A stretch of DNA of 64,000 bases from Lachnospiraceae bacterium (GTDB lineage Bacteria > Bacillota > Clostridia > Lachnospirales > Lachnospiraceae), in contig JALEJP010000061.1 of assembly GCA_022769625.1 (NCBI GenBank), positions 1 through 64,000 on the forward strand, written 5' to 3'. Under the pieces are notes generated by a model. It had not been told where the DNA came from. It saw only the letters and a list, made by a program, of their open reading frames with translations, and made no database searches. Positions 25,138-34,175 of this stretch are shown piece by piece (position 1 is the stretch's first letter; the number at the start of each line of letters is the position of its first letter). Made by a program: the position numbers and the translations under genes.

Positions 25138-26181
25138 ATGAAGAAAAAGCTCTGTATCATGTTTCTGGCAGTCCTGATGTCTGTGACCGGCTGTGGTATA
25201 CTGAGCCCTGATACGTATTATATTGATAAGGGAATGGAGGCTATCGATCAGGGAGATTATGAGACGGCTCTTCAGGATTTTAAGGCGGCGGCTGAGGAAG
25301 ACCAGTATCTGGTTGAGAGCTACCGCGGACAGGGTATGGCTTATATGGCACTGGGAGATTATGAGAATGCGGTGGCTGCTTTTGACCGGGCGGTGGATCT
25401 GACGGGAGAGAAACAGACGGACATACGGATGGATATTCTGATGTACAAGGCTGCTGCACTGTATCAGCTGGGAGATTATGAAAGTGCGGTAAAGGTCTGT
25501 GACACCATGCAGACGCTCGGGGGCAGTGTTGACAGTTATTATCTGCGGGGAATCTGCTACATGGAACTTGGGGAGAAAGAAAAGGCAGGTGTGGATTTTA
25601 GTACAGCGGTTAAACAGGCTCCGGAGGATTATGATCTGCTGTTAAACATATATGAGTGTTATGCCGATAAAAATCTATCCGCGGAGGGGGATTCCTATCT
25701 GCGCCAGGCGCTTGCTATAAACAGCGATGACCAGGAGGATGCCTATCAGAAGGCAAGGATCTATTATTTCCTGGAGGATTATGACAGCGCGAAAGCGCAG
25801 CTGAATGAGCTGGTAAATGAGAAAAATGAAAAAGCCATGATTCTCATGGGCAGGATTTACATGAAGCAGGATGATACAGCCCATGCAAGACAGCTTTATG
25901 AGCAGTATATTGAGAAATATGGAGAGACGGTGGAGACGTATAATGGAATCGTGCTCTGCGATATCGCAGACGGAAAATACGATGAAGCTCTGGCGCACAT
26001 TGCAAATGGTCTGGCCTTGAAAGAGGAGAACGGAAAACAGGATCTTTATTTTAATGAGATTGTGGTCTATGAGAAAAAGCTGGATTTTGCCACAGCAAAG
26101 GAAAAGGCGGAGGCATACGTGAAGGCTTATCCCACAGATGAGGCCGGATTGCGGGAATATGAGTTCCTGAAAAACAGATAA
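25138..26181 (+). CDS. TPR-repeat lipoprotein
   Basis: MKKKLCIMFLAVLMSVTGCGIL lipobox; multiple TPRs (DYETALQDFKAAAEED...). Confidence 0.85.
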   Translation: MKKKLCIMFLAVLMSVTGCGILSPDTYYIDKGMEAIDQGDYETALQDFKAAAEEDQYLVESYRGQGMAYMALGDYENAVAAFDRAVDLTGEKQTDIRMDILMYKAAALYQLGDYESAVKVCDTMQTLGGSVDSYYLRGICYMELGEKEKAGVDFSTAVKQAPEDYDLLLNIYECYADKNLSAEGDSYLRQALAINSDDQEDAYQKARIYYFLEDYDSAKAQLNELVNEKNEKAMILMGRIYMKQDDTAHARQLYEQYIEKYGETVETYNGIVLCDIADGKYDEALAHIANGLALKEENGKQDLYFNEIVVYEKKLDFATAKEKAEAYVKAYPTDEAGLREYEFLKNR

Positions 26182-26191
26182 GAGGTGGAAA

Positions 26192-26248
26192 ACGGGGAGC
26201 CCCGGAAGAGAGGAAACCAAAAAGGATCCTTTCTTCCGGGGCTTTTTT
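26192..26248 (+). terminator. Intrinsic terminator
   Basis: AGCCCCGGAAGA... TCTTCCGGGGCTTTTTT. Confidence 0.85.
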
Positions 26249-26409
26249 GAAAAATTTCTAACAAAAATCGAAAATTATTCGATGTACGAAAGGCAGTATT
26301 TTTTGTACAATAGGAAGGAAGATGTGGTTGTCCGGAATAAGAAAGAGGATACAGCCATGCCGGGAGCAGAAAACTGCAGTTCCGGAAAGCGACAAAAGGA
26401 GGTTTCTAT

Positions 26410-29400
26410 ATGAAAGAGAAGAAGGTAACAGGTAGGAGAATGCTGGCATTTGTCCTGACTGTCTGCATGATTTTGTCACTGATGCCTGCGGGCATGAGTT
26501 TTGCTGCCGAAAGTGCAGAAAAGATTTACGCAGCAGCTTATCAGAATGCAGCCGGTATTCAGGACACGACTCTGCCGGAAACGATTATGGCAGATGGAGT
26601 TGAGAAGACTGTGACCTGGAGTATCCGCAGCTCCAAATTTGCGGTACCCTATGAGACCGTTACGGTAAATGGTTCCACAGAGGACGGAGATACGGTAAGT
26701 GCTCAGGTGGAGGTGATTCCGGCAAAAGAGAATCCGCTTGTATATTTTGTGGATGTCAGCCGGGATGGAGGGGCAGATAAGGAATCCAAAGCTTTTGATT
26801 CTGTGAAAGTGCTGGCAGACGACAGTCTGAAAAACACCGTTCCGGATCAGGCTTACACAGAAGCGTCCGGATGGGGAAGAAAATCAGGCACCTTTAACAC
26901 AAAGGGTGTCGGCAGTCTGGATGTAACCGATAAATATCAGACCGGTATGTACGGTAAAAATGACAGTGTAAACAGCCTTAGCTGGCAGGTAGAGCTGGAA
27001 GCCGGTGAGTATACAGTGACGGCGGGTTTTATTGAATGGTGGCAGAACAGCCGCACGATGCAGATCGTGGCAAATGGCGTGTCATCCGCCAATATTGTAC
27101 TGTCCGGTACAAACATGGAGAAAAAAACCGGCGAGGTAAACTTTACAGTAAGTGAGGACGGCCCGGTAACTGTAGAGATCAAGAATCCAAACGGGGGACA
27201 GGCTCCGGTGGTTTCCTGGTTCGCCATTGCAAAGGGGAAAGTAACGATTCCGGAGATCGGAAAAGAGACGGAGATCGTAATCAAAGGCAGCGATGTGGAA
27301 GCGGCAGCGCAGAATAAAAACGGCCTTACCTATAAAGGCTATGGACTGCTCAGCGGAAACAGCACAAGCGACCTTCTGATGGATTACAAGCAGGAATCTC
27401 CGGAAAAATATCAGGAGCTTCTGGAGGTGCTTTTTTGCGGGGAGCATCCGCTTTTGGATCATGTAAAGGTGGAGATGGGAAATGACGGAAACAATTCCAC
27501 CGGAGCAGATTCCTGTACCATGCGTTTTGAGGATGAGGAGGCAGATGCATCCAGGAGTCCCGGATTTCAGCTGGCAGCAGATGCAAAGGCAGTCAATCCG
27601 GAGGTGAAGGTCAGCTTCCTGCGCTGGGAAATGCCTGCATGGGTGCAGAGTAAGTGGAACAGCGATAAAACCGGGGCCGGCTATGAGGCCATGTATAAAT
27701 GGTACAAAGAGACCATTTTTGATGCGTATGAGAAATATGGCTATGTGGTGGACTATGTTGACCCGGACAAAAATGAGACAACCAATCCGGATGGCGATTT
27801 TATTAAATGGTTCAGTAACCGTGTGAAAAATGAAACAGAGTTTCCGGACTATATGGATCAAAAGGCACAGGATGCCTATCATAGCATCCGGATCATTGCA
27901 TCCGATGAAAACACTTCTCTGAATATTGTTCCAAAAATGAGAAGTGATGCAGATCTGTACAATGCAGTGGATGCGGTGGGATTCCATTATTCTACCGGAA
28001 CACAGAGTTCCACAGCAGATTATCGTACCATGGCTGAAGTGGATGACAAAGAGGTGTGGTACAGCGAGGGCTGTGCGACCTTCAGTTATACGGAATACCA
28101 GGAAAACAAAAATACTGCATATGGTGCTGATTCCATAGGTGGTTATCAGAGTCCGCTGGCTCTTGTGGATAATGTGATTGCAAGCTTTGTTTACTCACGC
28201 AAGACACATTATATTTTCCAGCCGGCAGTTGGTTCTTTCTATGAAGGTGCACAGTATGACCACAAGGAAATCGTCAGCGCACGGGAACCGTGGGCGGGAT
28301 ATATCCATTATGACCCGGTTATCTACATGCTGCAGCATTTCACCCGATTTGCAAAGGTGGGATGGGAAAATGAGGATAACACGGCAGGAATCTGGCGTGT
28401 GATTGCAAATGCCACCGGAAATACCTCCGGCAACCGGGGTGATCTGGGACATCTGGTCAATGAAAGCGGAAATCCAAGCTATATGACGCTTGCTTCACCG
28501 GATAAAAAGGATTTCTCCGTTGTGATCGTAAACAACAGCAGCAAAACGCTGCCGTATGCGATTACCCCGGAAGGCATGGAGCTTGCAGAGGGAACGGTTC
28601 TGGAGGTATGGGAGACCAGAACGGACAGCTACATGCAGTATAAAGGGGAGGCAGAAGAGGCAGACGGAAGCTTTGTGCTGGATGTGGCACCTTATTCCAT
28701 CGTTACGGTGACCACTCTGGACTGTAATGGAAAAGAAGAGTACACAAAACGTCTTCCGGAAGAAAACAAGAAGACGGTTCTGGATACAGACGAGGACGGA
28801 AAAGAGCTGGATGATACCAATGATATTCTCTATGCGGATGATTTTGAGTACAGTGGCTATCCGGAGGACTATCTGGAAAAACGGGGTAATGAGCCGCGCT
28901 ATGCGGTAGATTTTACCGGAGCCTATGTGGTGGAAAACGGAAGCCTGAAGCAGGTTCTCTCACAGTCCGTGGGACAGTGGAATAATTACGAACCAAACAC
29001 CGTAATCGGAGATTTCCGCTGGATGAACTACAAGGCAGGTGTTGACGTACAGCCGGCACAGGGCAGCTATGCCGGACTGAATATCCGTCAGCAGACGGGG
29101 ATGGGCTTCGAAGGAAGCGGCTATAACCTGCGCATTACCAGAGATGGAACATGGATCCTTAAGAAGCGTGGAACAACGATCAGCAGCGGAGCCGTTCCGG
29201 CAAAGGAGAATGGTGTTTACCGTCTGGAGCTGGAAGGAAGAGACAGCTTTATCTCTGCGTGGGTGGATGGAGCTCTGGTAGCTTCCTATCATGATCCGAA
29301 TCCGGAGCTGTTCGGACGTGTACGTCTTGGCTGCGGATGGGCAGAGACGGGATATGATAATCTGAAAGTAGAAAAAATAGACGGCTATGAGCCTTATGCA

Positions 29401-32352
29401 ACAGAAATGATCGATAACGCTTCCGATGAGGTTTCTTATGAAGGAAGCTGGGATATCATTGCAGGTGCAGGCGGAAGCAACAATGACTGGTATCGTTCGA
29501 CCAGCACGTCAAAAGCAGACGGCTCATCCTTCTGCTTCCGGATGAATGGCGGCGGTTTTGCCCTGATCGGTGAAAATGACGGTACGGCCATTCTGGATGT
29601 GGAAGTAGACGGAACAAAAGTGGCCTCCGATGTGGCTGTTAAAAGCAGCAGCAAACATTGTGCGGCATATGTACAGTATGGTCTCACAGACGGGGCACAT
29701 GAGGTAGAGGTTATCGTAAAATCCGGCAAACTGGTACTGGATGCCATTGACTTCCTTCCATACAATACAACAGACAAGGTGGTAAGCGTGGATGAGATCT
29801 ATGTGGCAGCCTATGCGGACAGTATTCCAAATCTGCCGGAGAAAGTCACCTGTACAAGAGCAAGCGGTGCGTCTTCCGAAGAAGAAGTAAACTGGAATAC
29901 GGAAAATCTGAGTCTGAAGCCTTATGAGACGGTGATGATTTCCGGAACCACAAAAGAAAGCGGCATAGCAGTCAGCGCAAAGGTCGAGGTTATCCCGAAG
30001 CAGGGAGATGATCTGGTTTACTTTGTGGATGCCAGCCGTGACGCAGGCAAAGAATCCAAAGCCTTTGACCTGGTATCTGGCCTGACCGGAAGTACATTGA
30101 AAAATACAGTGGCGGATCAGGTATATTCCGCGGAGTCCGGCTGGGGAAGAACGGCAAGCGTCTTTAAAGAGAGAACACCGTCTGCGGATACGGATGTGAC
30201 GGACAAATATCAGACTGGCTGGTACAGCAATACAAAGACAGACTGGCTGAAATATGATCTTACGCTGGAAGCAGGTACCTATGAGCTGACAGCAGGCTTT
30301 CATGAGTGGTGGAATAACCGCAGCATGAAGATTTCTGTGAGCGGTGCCCAGGTAGATAAGGTGACCTCCGAGGCGATTTCCGTATCCGGTGTGGGCGACA
30401 ATGCCAGCGGTTCCGTGAAGTTTGTGGTAAAAGAGGACAGTATTGTTACACTTGAGATTGAAAATGCCAACAACGGTGAGGCACCGGTGCTGAGCTGGTT
30501 CGGTGTAGCCCGAATGGGTGAAAACAGTATCGTAAGTATGGAGGAAATCCTCACGGCGATCTATGAAGGCGATACATTATCACTTCCGGAGACGATAACC
30601 TGTCTGAATGCACAGGGTGAAGAAGTGGAGAAAAAAGTAACCTGGAATATTCCGGATGCAGAGCCGAAGGCATTTGACACGTTCAAGATAACCGGTGCGG
30701 CAGAGGATACGGAGCTCACCGCAAGAGCGACGATTGAAGTGGTACCGGAAAACCTGAAATATTTTGTCAGTGCAGGTACCGGAACCGGTTATTTAAATGG
30801 AAATACAAAGACGGCAGTTTCCGAAGCTTATCAGGCAGCAGCGGCGCTGGTAACGGATCTGAAAAATGATACATCGGATGCAGCTTATACCGAAGAGCGC
30901 GGATGGGGTTACAGTAACGATGGCACCATGAGCGCAACCGTTGACGGTGGCGACAGACCGGATGATTATGTCAATACGGACAAATATGCAGTAGGTCTGA
31001 GGGATAAGACGAAGGGTGCGTCTCCGATGACGTATTACTTCACGCTGGAACCTGGTACTTATACACTGACTGCGGGCTATCATGAGTTCTACGGGGAAAA
31101 TCGCAGCCGTGATATGCAGCCGTCAGTTGTCTGGACGGATGCGTCCGGAGAACAGCAGGAAGTGGTTGGTGAACTGGTGCAGCTTCGGAGTGCAGACCAG
31201 AAACAGTCCATTACCTTTACTCTGGATACCACAGCAGTGGTGGCTTATCGTCTGGCTTACGTTTCCGGAGAAGCACCGATGTTCAGCTGGCTGGCTGTTG
31301 CCAAAACAGGAGACTACACGGCTGACAAGAGTGAACTTCAGAAAGTGGTAGATGGTTACACCGATGTAAACAGCGACCAGTATGTAGACAGCAGTAAGTA
31401 TACAGAAGAAAGTTATAAGGAATTTGCAGACGTTCTGGTTCTTGCACAGGCGATTCTGGCGGATCCGGAAGCCACTGAGAGTGAGATTGCCATGGTACTT
31501 TCGGTTCTGAGCAGTGCATATGAAAGGCTGGAGGAGAAAAAAGAGCCGGAAGAACCGGAAAAACCGGACAAGAGCAGTCTTCAGAGTACGGTGGATACTT
31601 ACAAAGGTGCAGATGGCAGCAAGTACACGCCGGAAACATACCAGGCATACCTGGAGACACTTCAGGCGGCAGAAAAGATTCTTGCAGATGAAAATGCGAC
31701 CGAAGAACAGATCAAGGCAGCAGGAGAAGCTCTGCGCAAGGCTTACGCAGAACTGAAGCCTGCGGATTCCAAACCGGAGGATCCAAAACCGGTTGTCACG
31801 GTGCTCGCGGCACCATCCATTGCTTCGGTAAAGAGCAGTGCGGAAAAGACAGGATCTGTTGTGACCATTCGCGTCAATCCAGTTGCAAATGCGGCATCCT
31901 ATGTGGTTTACCGTAAGGTGGGCAGCAAAGTCACACTGGTAGGGGAAACAGTAAACGGCAGTATTTTGGATGTCAAACCGGTCAGCGGTAAGAAGGCTTA
32001 TTATTATGCGGAAGCCAGGTCAGGGGATTCTTCCGTCTATAAAGACAGCACAGCCGGGGCCGCAAAAGCGATTACTCTGGCGGCTGATACCGGAAAGGTA
32101 ACGGCAAAGAAGAGCGGCAAAAAAGTAAAAGTGACCTTCAAATCCGTGAAAGGAGCAAAAGGCTATCTGATCTACCGCTCGGAGAAAAAGAACGGCACCT
32201 ATACAAAGCTGACTAAGAAGCCTGTGAAAAAGACAAGCTATGTAGATAAGAAAGCAAAAGCAAAGAAAACTTACTATTATAAAATAGTTGTCTATGACAA
32301 GAATAAAACCTACAGTGCCGGAAAGATATCAAAAAAGGTGACTGTAAAATAG
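26410..32352 (+). CDS. Secreted GH59 (galactocerebrosidase-like) multidomain protein with three repeated Ig-like + jellyroll-like modules, FIVAR-like repeats and FnIII-like C-terminus
   Basis: GLTYKGYGLLSGNSTSDLLMDY...HLLDHVKVEMGNDGNNSTGADSC...VGFHYSTGT...KEVWYSEGCATFSY resembles GALC; signal peptide; repeats at about 26740, 30010 and 30750. Confidence 0.75.
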   Translation: MKEKKVTGRRMLAFVLTVCMILSLMPAGMSFAAESAEKIYAAAYQNAAGIQDTTLPETIMADGVEKTVTWSIRSSKFAVPYETVTVNGSTEDGDTVSAQVEVIPAKENPLVYFVDVSRDGGADKESKAFDSVKVLADDSLKNTVPDQAYTEASGWGRKSGTFNTKGVGSLDVTDKYQTGMYGKNDSVNSLSWQVELEAGEYTVTAGFIEWWQNSRTMQIVANGVSSANIVLSGTNMEKKTGEVNFTVSEDGPVTVEIKNPNGGQAPVVSWFAIAKGKVTIPEIGKETEIVIKGSDVEAAAQNKNGLTYKGYGLLSGNSTSDLLMDYKQESPEKYQELLEVLFCGEHPLLDHVKVEMGNDGNNSTGADSCTMRFEDEEADASRSPGFQLAADAKAVNPEVKVSFLRWEMPAWVQSKWNSDKTGAGYEAMYKWYKETIFDAYEKYGYVVDYVDPDKNETTNPDGDFIKWFSNRVKNETEFPDYMDQKAQDAYHSIRIIASDENTSLNIVPKMRSDADLYNAVDAVGFHYSTGTQSSTADYRTMAEVDDKEVWYSEGCATFSYTEYQENKNTAYGADSIGGYQSPLALVDNVIASFVYSRKTHYIFQPAVGSFYEGAQYDHKEIVSAREPWAGYIHYDPVIYMLQHFTRFAKVGWENEDNTAGIWRVIANATGNTSGNRGDLGHLVNESGNPSYMTLASPDKKDFSVVIVNNSSKTLPYAITPEGMELAEGTVLEVWETRTDSYMQYKGEAEEADGSFVLDVAPYSIVTVTTLDCNGKEEYTKRLPEENKKTVLDTDEDGKELDDTNDILYADDFEYSGYPEDYLEKRGNEPRYAVDFTGAYVVENGSLKQVLSQSVGQWNNYEPNTVIGDFRWMNYKAGVDVQPAQGSYAGLNIRQQTGMGFEGSGYNLRITRDGTWILKKRGTTISSGAVPAKENGVYRLELEGRDSFISAWVDGALVASYHDPNPELFGRVRLGCGWAETGYDNLKVEKIDGYEPYATEMIDNASDEVSYEGSWDIIAGAGGSNNDWYRSTSTSKADGSSFCFRMNGGGFALIGENDGTAILDVEVDGTKVASDVAVKSSSKHCAAYVQYGLTDGAHEVEVIVKSGKLVLDAIDFLPYNTTDKVVSVDEIYVAAYADSIPNLPEKVTCTRASGASSEEEVNWNTENLSLKPYETVMISGTTKESGIAVSAKVEVIPKQGDDLVYFVDASRDAGKESKAFDLVSGLTGSTLKNTVADQVYSAESGWGRTASVFKERTPSADTDVTDKYQTGWYSNTKTDWLKYDLTLEAGTYELTAGFHEWWNNRSMKISVSGAQVDKVTSEAISVSGVGDNASGSVKFVVKEDSIVTLEIENANNGEAPVLSWFGVARMGENSIVSMEEILTAIYEGDTLSLPETITCLNAQGEEVEKKVTWNIPDAEPKAFDTFKITGAAEDTELTARATIEVVPENLKYFVSAGTGTGYLNGNTKTAVSEAYQAAAALVTDLKNDTSDAAYTEERGWGYSNDGTMSATVDGGDRPDDYVNTDKYAVGLRDKTKGASPMTYYFTLEPGTYTLTAGYHEFYGENRSRDMQPSVVWTDASGEQQEVVGELVQLRSADQKQSITFTLDTTAVVAYRLAYVSGEAPMFSWLAVAKTGDYTADKSELQKVVDGYTDVNSDQYVDSSKYTEESYKEFADVLVLAQAILADPEATESEIAMVLSVLSSAYERLEEKKEPEEPEKPDKSSLQSTVDTYKGADGSKYTPETYQAYLETLQAAEKILADENATEEQIKAAGEALRKAYAELKPADSKPEDPKPVVTVLAAPSIASVKSSAEKTGSVVTIRVNPVANAASYVVYRKVGSKVTLVGETVNGSILDVKPVSGKKAYYYAEARSGDSSVYKDSTAGAAKAITLAADTGKVTAKKSGKKVKVTFKSVKGAKGYLIYRSEKKNGTYTKLTKKPVKKTSYVDKKAKAKKTYYYKIVVYDKNKTYSAGKISKKVTVK

Positions 32353-32451
32353 AAGAAACAGCCCCTTGTCAGAAGGCGGGGGTATGAGGTATGATAAGCA
32401 GGAACGCTGCGGGAGAATTGGCTTCTGCAGCTTTTCTGCCGGGACAGCCAA

Positions 32452-32494
32452 GCGGTGCGTCAGGCATGGAATCTGATGTGCCGCTTTTGTTATG
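32452..32494 (+). terminator. Hairpin, probable terminator
   Basis: AGCGGTGCGTCAG ... CTGATGTGCCGCTTTTG with G-U pairs. Confidence 0.5.
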
Positions 32495-32534
32495 ATATGG
32501 AAATGAAAATCATGTATTTGAAAGCGAGGAGGCG

Positions 32535-33788
32535 ATGATTATGCAGCCTTATGATATGAAAGAAATTGAAGAGCGCGTCATTCTTGTGGGCGTTCAGGAG
32601 AGTTTTTCAGAGGATATCGAGGAATCTCTGGATGAGCTGGCGGAGCTCTGTGAAACAGCGGGTGCGACGGTGGTCGGAAGAGTGATACAAAACAGGGAAA
32701 AGATTCATCCGGGTACTTATATCGGAAAAGGAAAGATGGACGAGGTAGCTCTTCTGACAGAAGAACTGGATGCCACCGGTATCGTGTGTGACGATGAATT
32801 ATCTCCCGCTCAGCTGAATAACCTGGAAAAGGAGCTTGGCTGTAAGGTGATGGACCGTACTCTGGTGATTCTTGACATCTTTGCGGGAAGAGCAAACACC
32901 AGCGAGGGCAACATTCAGGTAGAGCTGGCTCAGCTGCGCTACCGTGCGGCAAGGCTTGTGGGTCTTCGAAGTTCCCTGTCAAGGCTTGGAGGCGGTATCG
33001 GAACCAGAGGCCCGGGTGAGAAAAAACTGGAAATGGACCGCCGGTTGATTCATGCCAGGATTTCTCAGCTGAAGGCAGAACTTGCACAGGTGCAGAAGCA
33101 CCGTGAACTGATACGCGGAAAACGAAAGAAAGATAATCTGGTGGTAGCTGCCATTGTAGGCTACACCAATGCGGGAAAATCCACTCTGCTGAATACGCTG
33201 ACAGATGCAGGTGTCCTGGAGGAGGACAAACTTTTTGCCACGCTGGATCCCACGACACGTATGCTGGAGCTTTCAGCCGGGCAGAACATTCTTCTGACGG
33301 ACACGGTAGGATTTATCAGAAAGCTGCCGCACCATCTGATCGAAGCATTCAAAAGTACGCTGGAGGAAGCAAAGTACGCGGACATTATCCTGCATGTAGT
33401 GGATGCATCCAATCCTCAAAAGGAAAAACAGATGCATGTGGTTTATGAGACCTTAAGCCAGCTGGGTGTTACGGACAAGAAAGTGATCACACTGTTTAAC
33501 AAACAGGACAAAATAACAGAACCGGAAGTGCTGAAAGATATGAAGGCAGATAAAACCCTTCGGATTTCGGCTAAAACGGGAGATGGTCTGGATGAACTGA
33601 AAAGGGAACTGGAAAACATCCTGCGGGAGCGCAGTATCCTGCTGGAACGGATCTTCCCCTATGAAAAGGCCGGTCTGATTCAGCTGGTACGCACGAAAGG
33701 ACAGCTTCTGGAGGAAGATTACCGCGCAGATGGGATTTACGTGAAGGCCTTTGTCCCGGTGGAGATTTACGGCAAGGTTGCTTATTGA
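32535..33788 (+). CDS. hflX: GTPase HflX
   Basis: GGIGTRGPGEKKLEMDRR, GYTNAGKSTLLN, TDTVGFIRKLPHHLIEAFKSTLEE. Confidence 0.95.
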   Translation: MIMQPYDMKEIEERVILVGVQESFSEDIEESLDELAELCETAGATVVGRVIQNREKIHPGTYIGKGKMDEVALLTEELDATGIVCDDELSPAQLNNLEKELGCKVMDRTLVILDIFAGRANTSEGNIQVELAQLRYRAARLVGLRSSLSRLGGGIGTRGPGEKKLEMDRRLIHARISQLKAELAQVQKHRELIRGKRKKDNLVVAAIVGYTNAGKSTLLNTLTDAGVLEEDKLFATLDPTTRMLELSAGQNILLTDTVGFIRKLPHHLIEAFKSTLEEAKYADIILHVVDASNPQKEKQMHVVYETLSQLGVTDKKVITLFNKQDKITEPEVLKDMKADKTLRISAKTGDGLDELKRELENILRERSILLERIFPYEKAGLIQLVRTKGQLLEEDYRADGIYVKAFVPVEIYGKVAY

Positions 33789-33951
33789 GATGCTGCAGAG
33801 ACAGAAAGAGACATCTTCCAGTGCTTTTTCAAATGTCACACAGATGTCCGAAATTCCCTTAATGGGGCAGAAAAAGCCGGATTTTATGAGGAAAATACCG
33901 TTTGACACATGGAAAGGCCACCCGTTTAATGTGTGAAATCACATAAAGAAA

Positions 33952-33999
33952 ATACTATATCTGGTGTGAAGAGAAGAAAAATATTCCCAGATATAGTGT
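33952..33999. promoter_or_regulatory. Pair of NrdR-box-like operators upstream of nrdD
   Basis: ATACTATATCTGGTGT (33952-33967) and TTCCCAGATATAGTGT (33984-33999), starts 32 bp apart; compare NrdR consensus acaCwAtATaTwGtgt. Confidence 0.7.
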
Positions 34000-34175
34000 T
34001 TTTTACATTGACTCCATGCATTTAATCTGATAGAATGATTCTCTGACAGGTGCCGTTGGTTTTACCAGGGATGGCTTCTGTGACAGGAGAAAGAAGAGAT
34101 GAGCGTCCGGAGTTTTCAGAAATCCGGAGATACGTTTGTTTTACCAGTGATACAAAATGGGAGGAGCAGGTATTT

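Noticed and set aside
33952-34010. Terminator-like hairpin CTATATCTGG...CCAGATATAG followed by Ts
   Set aside because: Better explained as two quasi-palindromic NrdR-like boxes with 32-bp phasing upstream of nrdD; a terminator role is not excluded.
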